Shown one piece after another: positions 63,938-64,000 of a stretch of DNA of 64,000 nucleotides. Within the stretch, counting starts at the first letter, position 1; every line of letters starts with the position of its first letter. A model generated the notes under the pieces. That model was given only the letters and a program-made list of their open reading frames with translations, did not search any database and was not told where the DNA came from. Position numbers and translations under genes: made by a program. Source of the DNA: Eupeodes corollae (taxonomy: Eukaryota; Arthropoda; Insecta; Diptera; Syrphidae); the NCBI RefSeq assembly GCF_945859685.1, contig NC_079147.1, positions 99,688,315 through 99,752,314 of the forward strand. Direction: 5' to 3'.

Positions 63938-64000
63938 TCCCATAGGAAGTTATTGTAATGGGTCCGATTTGTCAAATTGAAAATTTTGACATTTCTCGAC
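63935..64000 (+). repeat. ~1-kb GTAC/ACGT repeat, copy k (continues past window)
   Basis: ACTTCCCATAGGAAGTTATT, GTAATGGGTCCGATTTGTC and GACATTTCTCGAC: a clean 5' end of the family. It marks the exact 5' boundary inside a SINE. Confidence 0.9.

Overview
This window is nuclear DNA of an insect, most likely a fly (Diptera). It is AT-rich, has spliced genes with GT/AG introns and AATAAA poly(A) signals, and carries layered non-LTR retrotransposons, Tc1/mariner-type elements, a Transib relic, a BEL/Pao element and a tRNA-headed SINE. The best host gene resembles the Drosophila adhesion receptors CG11318/CG15556. Species cannot be fixed by reading alone. There is no sign of bacterial or viral genome organisation.

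Layout. 0-6.4 kb: pieces of jockey-type reverse transcriptases interrupted by an apparently intact Tc1/mariner-superfamily transposon (2123-3421, TA target duplication, 361-aa transposase). 6.4-10.7 kb: one broken RTE-type LINE on the minus strand, interrupted by a SINE (12-bp target duplication) and by a 1.57-kb TG...CA element (4-bp target duplication). 10.7-19 kb: AT-rich, with three copies of a ~1-kb non-coding repeat marked by a GTAC/ACGT-rich block. 19.1-22.9 kb: the C-terminal piece of a LOA/R1-like LINE, then a nearly intact RTE LINE (1011 open codons). 22.9-30 kb: more ~1-kb repeats, two SINEs, and RT relics. 30.5-33 kb: the one complete host gene, a single-exon adhesion GPCR of 772 aa. 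34.7-49.3 kb: degenerate RTs, a Tc1 relic, a RAG1-related Transib relic and two RTE fragments. 50.9-61.05 kb: two phase-matched internal exons of a C2H2 zinc-finger gene separated by a 9.66-kb intron holding an RT relic, three ~1-kb repeat pieces and an internally deleted BEL/Pao element. 61-64 kb: repeat pieces, a perfect hairpin, a LOA/R1-like LINE carrying a nested SINE, and a sixth SINE cut by another ~1-kb repeat.

How the parts relate. The most coherent signal is a LINE/SINE partnership. Six copies of a tRNA-headed SINE share their last ~34 bp with the 3' end of the RTE LINE, and three of them are bounded by target-site duplications. The longest RTE copy keeps all catalytic motifs, but the codon aligned with a possible start ATG in a second copy is ATA here. 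Host coding content is about 2.8 kb of 64 kb; most recognisable sequence is mobile DNA.
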